From positions 124,001 to 188,000 of the forward strand of contig NZ_QXFL01000001.1 in NCBI RefSeq assembly GCF_003584125.1: 64,000 nucleotides of DNA. Direction: 5' to 3'. Made by a program: the position numbers and the translations under genes. Below, one piece after another: positions 52,608 through 61,055 of the stretch. A model generated the notes under the pieces. It ran no database searches. It was given only the letters and a program-made list of their open reading frames with translations, and had not been told where the DNA came from. The stretch is from Aurantiacibacter zhengii (lineage in GTDB: Bacteria > Pseudomonadota > Alphaproteobacteria > Sphingomonadales > Sphingomonadaceae). Numbering within the stretch: position 1 is the stretch's first letter; every line of letters starts with the position of its first letter.

Positions 52608-54230
52608 ATGGCGACGGCAGCTGCAACCACCCATCACGAACCCAGCGCCAAGGAAATCCGACTGGTCATCGCCGCGAGTTCGGCGGGCACGGTTTTCGAG
52701 TGGTACGATTTCTTCATCTACGGCACGCTCGCCGCGCTGATCGGTGCAGCCTTCTTTCCCAGCGATAACGAGACGCTGCAGATACTGCTGGTTTGGGCAG
52801 GCTTTGCCGTCGGTTTCGGGTTTCGCCCGCTGGGTGCGATCCTGTTCGGGTTCCTGGGGGACAAGCTGGGCCGGAAATACACATTCCTCGTAACGGTAAC
52901 GCTGATGGGCGTTGCGACAGCGGGTGTCGGCCTGATCCCGACAGCGGCCACCATCGGCATCGCCGCACCCATCATCGTCATCCTGTTCCGCATCCTGCAG
53001 GGACTGGCCCTTGGCGGCGAATACGGCGGCGCCGCGATCTACGTGGCCGAACATGCTCCGCCTGAGAAGCGCGGCTTCTACACCAGTTTCATCCAGGCCA
53101 GCGTCGTGGGCGGGTTCGTTCTCTCGATCATCGTCGTGCTCGCCTGCCGGGCGCTGATACCACCGGACGAGTTCGTGGAGTGGGGATGGCGCGTGCCCTT
53201 CCTGCTTTCCCTGATCCTGCTCGCCATTTCGCTGTGGATGCGCTTCAAACTGTCGGAAAGCCCGGTTTTCCAGGCAATGAAGGAAGCGGGCGAGACGGCG
53301 GGGAATCCGTTCATCGAAAGCTTCACTTACCCCGGCAACAAGAAGCGCATTTTCGTTGCCCTGTTCGGCATCACGGGCGTCCTGACTACCATCTGGTACA
53401 CCGCCTTCTTCTCCAGCCTGTCTTTCCTGCGCGGGCCGATGCGCATGGAAGAGGGGCTCGTCGAACTGGTCATGCTGATATCGGGCGGAATCGCGATGAG
53501 CTTTTACATCGTAGTTGGCCGCTGGTCCGACAGGGTTGGCCGCAAGAAGCCGATCATTGTCGGCGCACTGCTGACGCTGGTGCTGATCTTTCCGCTGTTC
53601 TGGGGGATGGGCCAACTGGCAAACCCCGGCCTTCATCGCATGGCGCAGAACGCGCCTGTGCTGGTAAACGGCGCGGATTGCAGCTTCGACCCGTTCGCGG
53701 AAGTGCAGGCGACCGGCTGTGGCCGCGTGTTGCAGGATCTTACCGCACTGGGCGTTCCCTACGATCTGCGCGGCGAATGGGACGAACAGACCATCGACAT
53801 CGGTGAATCCAGCATCGAATACGGCAACCTGTCAGACGAAAACCGCCGGAGCGAGATCCAGTCGGCGCTCGAAAACCAGGGATACGATTTCTCTGTCCAG
53901 ACGCCGCCGCTGCCCAATGTCCTTGGCATTATCGCACTGCTGCTCTGCTTCGGCGTGCTGTCCGCGCTCACCTACGGCTCGGTCGCAGCATTGCTGGCCG
54001 AGATGTTTCCACCGCAAATCCGCTATTCCTCGCTCTCCATTCCCTACCACATCGGCGCGGGCTATCTTGGCGGCTTCCTGCCCCTGATTGCCGGTTACAT
54101 CCAGGCGCGCAGCGGCGATGTCTACGCCGGGCTCTGGTACACCTGGGCCGTGGTCGCTTTCGGCGCCGTCGTCGCCTGGTGGGGTATCAAGGGCGGCCCT
54201 CCGCGCGAATTTTCCGATGAACATTCCTGA
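52608..54230 (+). CDS. MHS-type MFS transporter with a periplasmic-sized insert
   Basis: 540 residues, about 100 longer than ProP-type MHS transporters. N-terminal half carries the family motif FEWYDFFIYGTLAALIGAAF and LGDKLGRKYTFLVTVTLMGV (MFS loop). Between the late helices near residues 350-430 there is an insert with a Cys pair (NGADCSFDPFAEVQATGCGR) and acidic sequence (EWDEQTIDIGESSIEYGNLS) that should lie outside the membrane. Substrate unknown; MHS members usually carry small organic acids or osmolytes. ATG at 52608; the alr start overlaps its end by 14 bases. Confidence 0.88.
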   Translation: MATAAATTHHEPSAKEIRLVIAASSAGTVFEWYDFFIYGTLAALIGAAFFPSDNETLQILLVWAGFAVGFGFRPLGAILFGFLGDKLGRKYTFLVTVTLMGVATAGVGLIPTAATIGIAAPIIVILFRILQGLALGGEYGGAAIYVAEHAPPEKRGFYTSFIQASVVGGFVLSIIVVLACRALIPPDEFVEWGWRVPFLLSLILLAISLWMRFKLSESPVFQAMKEAGETAGNPFIESFTYPGNKKRIFVALFGITGVLTTIWYTAFFSSLSFLRGPMRMEEGLVELVMLISGGIAMSFYIVVGRWSDRVGRKKPIIVGALLTLVLIFPLFWGMGQLANPGLHRMAQNAPVLVNGADCSFDPFAEVQATGCGRVLQDLTALGVPYDLRGEWDEQTIDIGESSIEYGNLSDENRRSEIQSALENQGYDFSVQTPPLPNVLGIIALLLCFGVLSALTYGSVAALLAEMFPPQIRYSSLSIPYHIGAGYLGGFLPLIAGYIQARSGDVYAGLWYTWAVVAFGAVVAWWGIKGGPPREFSDEHS

Positions 54231-55266
54231 ACCGCCTCCTGCCACTCTCCGCCTGCGGATCGATGCCGACGCGCTGGCCGATAACTGGCGCACTCTCGAC
54301 CGCTTGTCGGGACAGGCGAGGGCCGGGGCGGCGGTGAAGGCCGACGGCTATGGCCTCGGTATCGACACTGTCATGCCGACCCTGCTCGGTGCTGGCGCGA
54401 GGCAGTTCTTCGTCGCCCACTGGAGCGAAGTGCCCGGTGTGCTGGAACACACCAGCGGCGCAAAGATCGCCGTGCTGCACGGTGTGAGCAGCGCGCAGGA
54501 CGCCGCCTTCGCGCGCGCCTGCGGCGTCCTGCCGGTCATCAATTCGCTGCACCAAGCCCGCATCTGGCATGAAAGCGGCGGGGGACCGTGCCACCTGATG
54601 GTGGACAGCGGGATGAACCGGCTGGGGCTGGAGCCGGGCAAGCTGGGCGACCCGGCGATTGGCGCGCTGCAGGTTCACACGCTGCTGTCGCATCTCGCTT
54701 CGGCGGACGAGGACAGCGATCAGAACCCGGCGCAGCTTGCCATCTTCCGGCAGGCAGTATCGCAAGTCTCCGCGCGCGAGCTCAGTCTGGCCAACAGCGC
54801 CGGTATCGCCCTTGGCGCGGATTACCATTTCGACCTGACGCGGCCCGGCCTTGCTCTTTACGGCGGCGTCCCGCGCGAAGAACTGGCAACGTCCATCAGG
54901 CAGGTGGTGTCGGTCGAGGCGGCCGTTCTGCAGGTCAGGGACCTGCAGGCGGGCGACCTGGTCGGCTACAATGCGATCTACCGTGCGCCGCGGCCCATGC
55001 GCGTAGCGACGATTTCAATCGGTTACGCCGATGGTATCCTGCGTTCGTGGGGCGAAGGCGGTGCGTTGCAGCATGGCGAATCGACGCTGCCGATCATTGG
55101 CCGCATCTCGATGGACATGATCATCGTCGACTGCGGCCAATCGGATGTGCGGGAAGGCGATTTCTGCTTACTTTCCTATGATTTGCCGCAGGCGTCGCAG
55201 ATTTCGGGGCTTTCTCAATATGAGTTGCTCACCAACTTGGGGCAGCGCTTCGACCGGTCTGGCTAG
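54217..55266 (+). CDS. alr: Alanine racemase
   Basis: 349 residues. PLP enzyme making D-alanine for peptidoglycan. PLP-binding Lys in AAVKADGYGLGIDTVMPTLL (about residue 39), GMNRLGL, DYHFDLTRPGLALYGGVP and GYADGILRSWGEGG, then GRISMDMIIVDCG. Start ATG at 54217 overlaps the transporter gene; longer starts have no similarity. Confidence 0.96.
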   Translation: MNIPEPPPATLRLRIDADALADNWRTLDRLSGQARAGAAVKADGYGLGIDTVMPTLLGAGARQFFVAHWSEVPGVLEHTSGAKIAVLHGVSSAQDAAFARACGVLPVINSLHQARIWHESGGGPCHLMVDSGMNRLGLEPGKLGDPAIGALQVHTLLSHLASADEDSDQNPAQLAIFRQAVSQVSARELSLANSAGIALGADYHFDLTRPGLALYGGVPREELATSIRQVVSVEAAVLQVRDLQAGDLVGYNAIYRAPRPMRVATISIGYADGILRSWGEGGALQHGESTLPIIGRISMDMIIVDCGQSDVREGDFCLLSYDLPQASQISGLSQYELLTNLGQRFDRSG

Positions 55267-55335
55267 TGGGAAATGATGGTAATTCCATGTTGCAGGTGCT
55301 AAGGCTGCCAAAACAAAAGCGCAGGAATACGCATT

Positions 55336-55893
55336 ATGGCCGCCAAGAACACCGCTGATGGTGATACCATCATCATCAAGAAATACGCCAACCGTCGCCT
55401 CTACAATACCCAGTCCTCCAGCTACATCACGCTTGAGGACCTTGCGCGAATGGTGCGTACCGGTGTCGAATTCCAGGTTCTGGACGCCAAGACGGGCAGT
55501 GACATCACGCACGCGATCCTGACGCAGATCATCATGGAGGAAGAGGCGAACGGCGAACACATGCTGCCGGTAAGCTTCCTGCGCCAGCTGATCTCCATGT
55601 ACGGCAATTCCATGCAGGCGATGATGCCGCCGTATCTGGAAGCGACGATGGCGAATTTCCAGTCGAACCAGAGCAAGCTGCAGGAAGCCTTCAAGACCAG
55701 CATGGGTCCGGATGCCTTCTCCAAGATGGCCGAACAGAACATGGCCATGTTCCAGGCGGCTGCCGGTGCGTTCATGCCCAAGACCGGCGCATCTGCCGCG
55801 CCGACGCCTGCCGCGTCGCAGTCGGACGATATCGGCGCGCTCAAGGCCCAGATGGCCGCGATGCAGCGCAAGCTGGACGAACTGGACAGATAA
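55336..55893 (+). CDS. phaR: Polyhydroxyalkanoate synthesis repressor PhaR
   Basis: 185 residues. N-terminal DNA/PHB-binding domain IIIKKYANRRLYNTQSSSYI and TLEDLARMVRTGVEFQVLDA are diagnostic for PhaR, which senses poly-beta-hydroxybutyrate and represses phasin genes. C-terminus is Ala/Met-rich. ATG at 55336; phaC genes are not in this window. Confidence 0.95.
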   Translation: MAAKNTADGDTIIIKKYANRRLYNTQSSSYITLEDLARMVRTGVEFQVLDAKTGSDITHAILTQIIMEEEANGEHMLPVSFLRQLISMYGNSMQAMMPPYLEATMANFQSNQSKLQEAFKTSMGPDAFSKMAEQNMAMFQAAAGAFMPKTGASAAPTPAASQSDDIGALKAQMAAMQRKLDELDR

Positions 55894-55897
55894 GACA

Positions 55898-55914
55898 GAC
55901 CGCTCAGGGCGGTC
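55898..55914 (+). terminator. Short hairpin after phaR
   Basis: gaccgc (55898-55903) and gcggtc (55909-55914) form a 6-bp stem just after the phaR stop. No T-tract follows. A weak terminator is possible. Confidence 0.35.
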
Positions 55915-55995
55915 CCCGCGCACGCAAACCTCGACAGGGCGTCTGCACAGCGCCATGGGGGCGGACCTGTCCAACTGATAGTTCGAGATTCGCCG

Positions 55996-57540
55996 ATGTC
56001 CGCCATTCGCCACGCCCTCAATACCAAGCGCGACGACGATTTCGCCGCCTGGTACCAGGAAGTCATCGCCGCTGCCGACATGGCAGAGGAATCGGGCGTG
56101 CGCGGCTGCATGATCATCAAGCCGTGGGGCTATGGCATCTGGGAGCGCATGCAGCGCCTGCTCGACGACCGGATCAAGGCGGCAGGCGTGCAGAACGCCT
56201 ACTTCCCCCTCTTCATCCCCCTCAAGAATTTCGAGCGCGAGGCAGAGCATGTAGACGGCTTTGCCAAGGAAATGGCGGTCGTCACCCACCATCGCCTGAT
56301 CGCCGACGGGGAAGGGGGCCTGATCCCCGATCCCGAGGCGAAGCTGGAAGAGCCGCTGGTGGTGCGGCCCACGTCCGAAACGATCATCGGCGACGCGATG
56401 AGCCGCTGGATCCAGTCATGGCGTGACCTGCCGCTGCGCCTGAACCAGTGGGCCAATGTGGTCCGCTGGGAAATGCGCACGCGCATGTTCCTGCGCACCA
56501 GCGAGTTCCTGTGGCAGGAAGGCCATTCCGCCCACGCCACCGCCGAAGAGGCGCAGGAAGAAACCATGATGGCGCTGGAAATGTACCGCGCCTTTGCCGA
56601 GGAAGACGTGGCTCTGCCCGTGATCGCGGGAGAGAAGCCGGAGAACGAGCGTTTCCCCGGCGCGGTGGAGACATGGTCGATCGAGGCCATGATGCAGGAT
56701 GGCAAGGCGCTCCAGGCAGGCACCAGCCATTACCTCGGCACCAATTTCGCCCATGCCGCGAACATCAAGTACCAGAGCGATGCCGGGCGAGAGACGCTGG
56801 CGCATACCGTCAGCTGGGGCGTGTCGACGCGCATGGTGGGTGGCCTCATCATGGTGCACGGCGATGACGACGGCTTGCGCGTTCCCCCCGCGCTGGCGCC
56901 CTTCCAGGTCGTGATTTTGCCCATGCTGCGCGACAAGCCGGAAGACGAGGCGCTGCTCGCCTATTGCGACACCTTGCGTGCTGCAATCTCGGGTCAATCC
57001 GCCCTGGGCGAGCCTGTGCGCGTGCTGCTGGACAATCGCCCTGGCAAGGCAGCGGCCAAGCGCTGGGATTGGGTGCGCAAGGGTGCGCCCGTCATCATCG
57101 AGGTCGGCGGCCGCGACATGGAGAACGGCGTTGTCAGCCTGCTGCGCCGCGATGCGCTGTGGAATACCGAAAGCGGCAAGCCCGCCTTCCAGAATCCCGA
57201 CCGCGACCTTTGCGCGCAAACGATTCCGACGATCCTTGCCGACATGCAGAACGGCCTGCTGGTCGAGGCGCGCGAACGCCGTGAAGCCAACATCCGGCGC
57301 GACGTGTCCGACATAGATACCCTTGCCGAGCACTTCAGCCGTGAGGCCAAGTACCCGGGCTGGGTGGAAGTGCAGTGGGCCAAGCCCACCGGAGAGGCAC
57401 TGGAAAAGGTGGTCGAGCGCCTGAAGGAGCTTCGTCTCACGCTGCGCAACGTGCCGATGCACGCGCCGCCCGCAGACGGCCCCTGCATCTTTACTGGCGA
57501 ACCCGCGGTGGAGCGGGTCTTCGTCGCGCGCGCCTACTAG
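55996..57540 (+). CDS. proS: Prolyl-tRNA synthetase, archaeal/eukaryotic (type 3) form
   Basis: 514 residues. The class II core is of archaeal/eukaryotic type: MIIKPWGYGIWERMQRLLDD, NAYFPLFIPLKNFEREAEHV, VRPTSETIIGDAMSRWIQSW and TSEFLWQEGHSAHATAEEAQ. It lacks the insertion domain of E. coli ProRS. The C-terminal zinc knuckle of type 3 enzymes is degenerate, with a single Cys (GPCIFTGEPAVERVFVARAY) where CxxC would be expected. ATG at 55996. Confidence 0.95.
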   Translation: MSAIRHALNTKRDDDFAAWYQEVIAAADMAEESGVRGCMIIKPWGYGIWERMQRLLDDRIKAAGVQNAYFPLFIPLKNFEREAEHVDGFAKEMAVVTHHRLIADGEGGLIPDPEAKLEEPLVVRPTSETIIGDAMSRWIQSWRDLPLRLNQWANVVRWEMRTRMFLRTSEFLWQEGHSAHATAEEAQEETMMALEMYRAFAEEDVALPVIAGEKPENERFPGAVETWSIEAMMQDGKALQAGTSHYLGTNFAHAANIKYQSDAGRETLAHTVSWGVSTRMVGGLIMVHGDDDGLRVPPALAPFQVVILPMLRDKPEDEALLAYCDTLRAAISGQSALGEPVRVLLDNRPGKAAAKRWDWVRKGAPVIIEVGGRDMENGVVSLLRRDALWNTESGKPAFQNPDRDLCAQTIPTILADMQNGLLVEARERREANIRRDVSDIDTLAEHFSREAKYPGWVEVQWAKPTGEALEKVVERLKELRLTLRNVPMHAPPADGPCIFTGEPAVERVFVARAY

Positions 57541-57554
57541 TTATCGGGAAGGGC

Positions 57555-57570
57555 GAGGCCGGACGGCCTC
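57555..57570. terminator. Short hairpin between convergent proS and M3 peptidase genes
   Basis: gaggcc (57555-57560) and ggcctc (57565-57570) form a 6-bp stem in the 28-base gap, reaching the M3 stop codon. Without a T-tract it is a weak terminator at most. Confidence 0.35.
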
Positions 57571-59569
57571 ACTCTTCCGGCAATCCCCGCTCCAGGTCTT
57601 CGCGGAAAGCGTCGAACGAAATCTCGCGCCCGACGAAATCCTTCACGAGCTCGGCTGCCGGTTTCGTGCCGCCAGGTTCCAGTACCAGCCGCCGATAGTC
57701 GTTCGCCGTCTCGGGATTGGTCAGCCCTTCGGCAAGGAACCGGCTGAACATGTCCGCAGCGATCACGCGAGACCAGCCATAGGTGTAATAGGCCGCGCCA
57801 TAGCCATCGAGGTGGCCGAATGCCGCCTGCATTTCGGAGGTCGGGGAGATCGGCACCAGCGAATAGGCCTGCTGCCATTCGCGGGCCGCCTCGCCCAGGT
57901 CATCGGGAATGGGCTGGGTGTAGAAGTTATACGAAGTCGCGGTCAGCCCGAGCTGGCGCATCTCCATCATGCCCTGGTTGAAATGCCGTACCGCGTTCAT
58001 CCGCTCCACCAGGTCGCGCGGAATAGTCTCACCCTCGGCATTCACGGCGAAGCCCGCCAGCGTGTCGTAGTCGTAGACCCAGTTTTCCAGGATCTGCGAC
58101 GGAGCTTCGATAAAGTCCCACTCCACTGCGGCCATGCTGGCCCCGGCAAGCGCGTTGCGGCTGCCGAAGATGAAGTGCAGCACGTGACCGAATTCGTGCA
58201 GGAAGGTGGTCACCTGCCCGTGCTCCATCAATCCTTCCGGCATGTTCTGCACCAGGGCTGCAACAGGCACCTCTCCGTCCGCCGGAGAGCCCGCGTAGAG
58301 CGGCACGACATTGGCGTGAGTGTACTTGCCGGGTCGCGGGTGGGAATCGAGGTAGAAGCGGCCGATCACCTCGCCATCCTCGACCAGTTCGTAGGCTCCC
58401 ACGCTCTCGTGCCAGACGCGGGTATTCCACGGCCGCACTTCTACGCCGAAAAGCTGCTCGGTCAGGCCGAAGATGCCGTCGCGAACCCGGTCGTGCTCGA
58501 AATACTGGCGCGCTTCCTGCGGATCGTAGTTGTAGTTCGCCTGCTGCACCTTGGGCGAAAGCCAGGATAGCTGGTAGGATTCGATGCGTTCCGCACCGGG
58601 ACGAAGCTGCTGCAACACTGCCAGCGCCTGGTCATAGTCCGCCTGGGCCACGGGGCGGGCCACCACGTTCGTCTGCTCGATCAGGTCTTCCACCTTGTCG
58701 GTGGTGTCGAGCATGCGATTGGCGAATTGCAGGGCGGCGTAATTCTCGAAACCCGTCAGCTTCGCCAGTTCATCGCGAAGGGTGAAGATCTGCTTCAGCA
58801 CTGCGTCGTTTTCCGGCCAGGCGCGCTGGCCATACAGTTCGGAATACCGGCGCCGCAGGTCGTCGCTTTCGGCATAGGTCATCACCGGGAAATAGTCCGG
58901 CGTCGCGGTGGTGAGCGTGATCATGCCGTTTGCGCCGACTTCACGTGCGTCGATATAGTCCTGCGGCAGCCCGGCCAGTTCTTCGGGCGACACCTCGATG
59001 GTGCTCGTATCCTCGGCAATGTTGCGGGCAAATTCGGTGCTGAGCGTGGCCAGCTCGTCATTGATTTCCTGCACCCGGGCGCGCTGTTCATCGTTCAGTG
59101 CTACGCCGGAACGGCGGAAGGCATCCATCGTATTGCCGTAGAAGCGCTGGATCACCGGGTCGGCCTCGCTCACGTCCAGTGTGGCGAGCCGATCGTAGAT
59201 CGGGCGAGACAGGCTGATCTCGCTGGAAAGGCCGGCCAGCCGCGCCGCGCAGGCACCGCCCGCGTTGCGCTGCTCCGGTGTCAGCAGGACCTGCTGGTAG
59301 AGGCCGGCTTCGGACGTTGCGGAAAACAGCAGGGCGGAGATATCGTCGAACCGTTCCAGCGTGTTGGCAACGGTAGCCGCATCGGCATCCCCCAGCATGG
59401 CATCGCGGTAGAGATCGATCTGGCTGGCGTAGAAATCGCAGCGATCCTCGATCTGTTCGACCGAGGGATCGGTCATGACCGGGCCGAGCAGGCGATAGAC
59501 GTCTGCGGCCTGTGCCGGGGTGGCAAGTGCGGTGGTGGCGAAGAGCGCCAGGGCGAACTTGTTCAACAT
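57569..59569 (-). CDS. M3 family oligopeptidase, exported
   Basis: 666 residues. Signal peptide residues 1-21 (MLNKFALALFATTALATPAQ). The zinc motif HEFGH is in TTFLHEFGHVLHFIFG (about residue 487), with the third ligand expected further on (EAPSQILENW) as in Dcp/M3 peptidases. Degrades oligopeptides; the signal peptide makes it periplasmic. ATG at 59569; the longer frame is rejected because it has no signal. Confidence 0.93.
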   Translation of the reverse strand: MLNKFALALFATTALATPAQAADVYRLLGPVMTDPSVEQIEDRCDFYASQIDLYRDAMLGDADAATVANTLERFDDISALLFSATSEAGLYQQVLLTPEQRNAGGACAARLAGLSSEISLSRPIYDRLATLDVSEADPVIQRFYGNTMDAFRRSGVALNDEQRARVQEINDELATLSTEFARNIAEDTSTIEVSPEELAGLPQDYIDAREVGANGMITLTTATPDYFPVMTYAESDDLRRRYSELYGQRAWPENDAVLKQIFTLRDELAKLTGFENYAALQFANRMLDTTDKVEDLIEQTNVVARPVAQADYDQALAVLQQLRPGAERIESYQLSWLSPKVQQANYNYDPQEARQYFEHDRVRDGIFGLTEQLFGVEVRPWNTRVWHESVGAYELVEDGEVIGRFYLDSHPRPGKYTHANVVPLYAGSPADGEVPVAALVQNMPEGLMEHGQVTTFLHEFGHVLHFIFGSRNALAGASMAAVEWDFIEAPSQILENWVYDYDTLAGFAVNAEGETIPRDLVERMNAVRHFNQGMMEMRQLGLTATSYNFYTQPIPDDLGEAAREWQQAYSLVPISPTSEMQAAFGHLDGYGAAYYTYGWSRVIAADMFSRFLAEGLTNPETANDYRRLVLEPGGTKPAAELVKDFVGREISFDAFREDLERGLPEE

Positions 59570-59681
59570 GCGTATTTCCCCTTCTAGCCCGAACGTGCGG
59601 TGGCACATTGCTAGATCGAACTGGTTGCACCTGCAATCGCCCATCTTGCATTACGTTGCCGGATGGGCGACTTCTCGACAA

Positions 59682-61034
59682 ATGCGCTATTTGATCCTGC
59701 CAGCGGCAATCATCGCCGCCTCCGCCCTGCCTGTCCTTGCTAACGATACCGATGGCGATCCTGCCGCGACGGTTTCCGCCGAGCGTTTGCAATCCGATGT
59801 CGAGACCATGGTCTCCTTCGGCACCCGCCATACGCTGTCGAGCCTCGACGATCCGGAACGCGGCATCGGCGCCGCGCTCGACTGGGGCCGGGCAGAGTTC
59901 GAGGAAGCCAGCGCGGCCTGCGGCGGATGTCTGGACGTCCAGTTCGTGGAGCGGGAGATGGAGGGGCGGCGCATTCCCGAGCCCGTGCTGATCCGCAACG
60001 CCGTGGCCATCCAGCGCGGAACCGAGCGTCCGAACGAGGTCGTCATCATCCAGGGACACATCGACAGCCGCGTGTCCGACGTGATGGATGCGACCAGCGA
60101 TGCGCCCGGTGCGAACGATAACGCCAGCGGCAGCGCGCTGGTGCTGGAAGCCGCGCGGGCACTCAGCCAGCGCGAATATCCCACCACCATCGTCTATGCC
60201 CTCCTTATGGGCGAGGAGCAGGGGCTGTATGGGGGCAACTTGCTGGCGGACTACGCGACCGAGCAGGGGTGGACGGTAAAGGCCGTGCTGAACAACGATG
60301 TTGTGGGCGGATCGTGCGGCAGTGACGGCATTTGCGATGCAGAACACGTGCGCGTTTTCTCCGAAGCTGTGCGGGCCGATGCCGACGATGACACCCGCGC
60401 CGCCATGCGCAGCCGGGGCGGGGCGAACGACAGCCCCAGCCGCAACCTCTCGCGCTTCCTCGACCAACTGGCGGAGGCCAACCCCACGGGCCTCGACGTG
60501 CGCCAGACTTGGCGCAGCGACCGCATGGGCCGGGGCGGGGACCACCTGCCCTTCCTCGACCGCGGCTATCCCGCGATCCGCTTCTCCGTCGCCATCGAGG
60601 ATTACGAGCACCAGCACCAGGACCTGCGCGTCGAGGACGGCGTGACCTACGGCGATACCGTGGACGAGATGGACTTCGATTTCCTCGCCGATGTTACGCG
60701 CCTGAACGTGCGCGCGGCAGACCTTCTGGCGCGCACGCCCATGCCGCCGGCGGTCACGGCCGATGGCATTGTGCGACCGGACGTGCTGCTGGAATGGGAG
60801 CCTGCGACCGGCGCAGTGCGTTACAACATCTGGCGCAGGCGGACCGACGAACGGGACTGGACCCTGCGCGAAACGGTGGACGCCGATACCAATTCCATCG
60901 TTCTTGCACCCGATCGCGGCGACGACTGGATCTTCGGCGTCAGCTCCGTCGCGGCGGACGGGGCGGAAAGCCCGGTCTCCAGCGCGGTGCCCGGCGGACA
61001 ATTCTATCCGCTACCCGTCGACAGCGGGGAGTAG
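59682..61034 (+). CDS. Secreted M28 metallopeptidase with C-terminal Fn3-like domain
   Basis: 450 residues. Signal peptide residues 1-20 (MRYLILPAAIIAASALPVLA). Metal-binding pattern of M28: VIIQGHIDSRVSD (His/Asp), PGANDNASGSALVLE (Asp), LLMGEEQGLYGGN (Glu pair), NNDVVGGS (Asp) and RGGDHLPFLDRGYPAIRF (His). Two-zinc aminopeptidase family. A C-terminal beta-type domain (LEWEPATGAVRYNIWRRRTD) resembles fibronectin III. Divergent from the M3 peptidase gene across 112 bases; starts after longer frame is rejected. Confidence 0.93.
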   Translation: MRYLILPAAIIAASALPVLANDTDGDPAATVSAERLQSDVETMVSFGTRHTLSSLDDPERGIGAALDWGRAEFEEASAACGGCLDVQFVEREMEGRRIPEPVLIRNAVAIQRGTERPNEVVIIQGHIDSRVSDVMDATSDAPGANDNASGSALVLEAARALSQREYPTTIVYALLMGEEQGLYGGNLLADYATEQGWTVKAVLNNDVVGGSCGSDGICDAEHVRVFSEAVRADADDDTRAAMRSRGGANDSPSRNLSRFLDQLAEANPTGLDVRQTWRSDRMGRGGDHLPFLDRGYPAIRFSVAIEDYEHQHQDLRVEDGVTYGDTVDEMDFDFLADVTRLNVRAADLLARTPMPPAVTADGIVRPDVLLEWEPATGAVRYNIWRRRTDERDWTLRETVDADTNSIVLAPDRGDDWIFGVSSVAADGAESPVSSAVPGGQFYPLPVDSGE

Positions 61035-61055
61035 CGCCCCCATATGCAGGGGCAT

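Noticed and set aside
52062-53636. 524-codon open frame on the minus strand
   Set aside because: Antisense to the scaffold and MHS transporter genes; composition is that of an artefact and no family motif is visible.
59088-61001. 637-codon open frame on the minus strand
   Set aside because: Antisense to the M28 peptidase, which has full metal-binding motifs.
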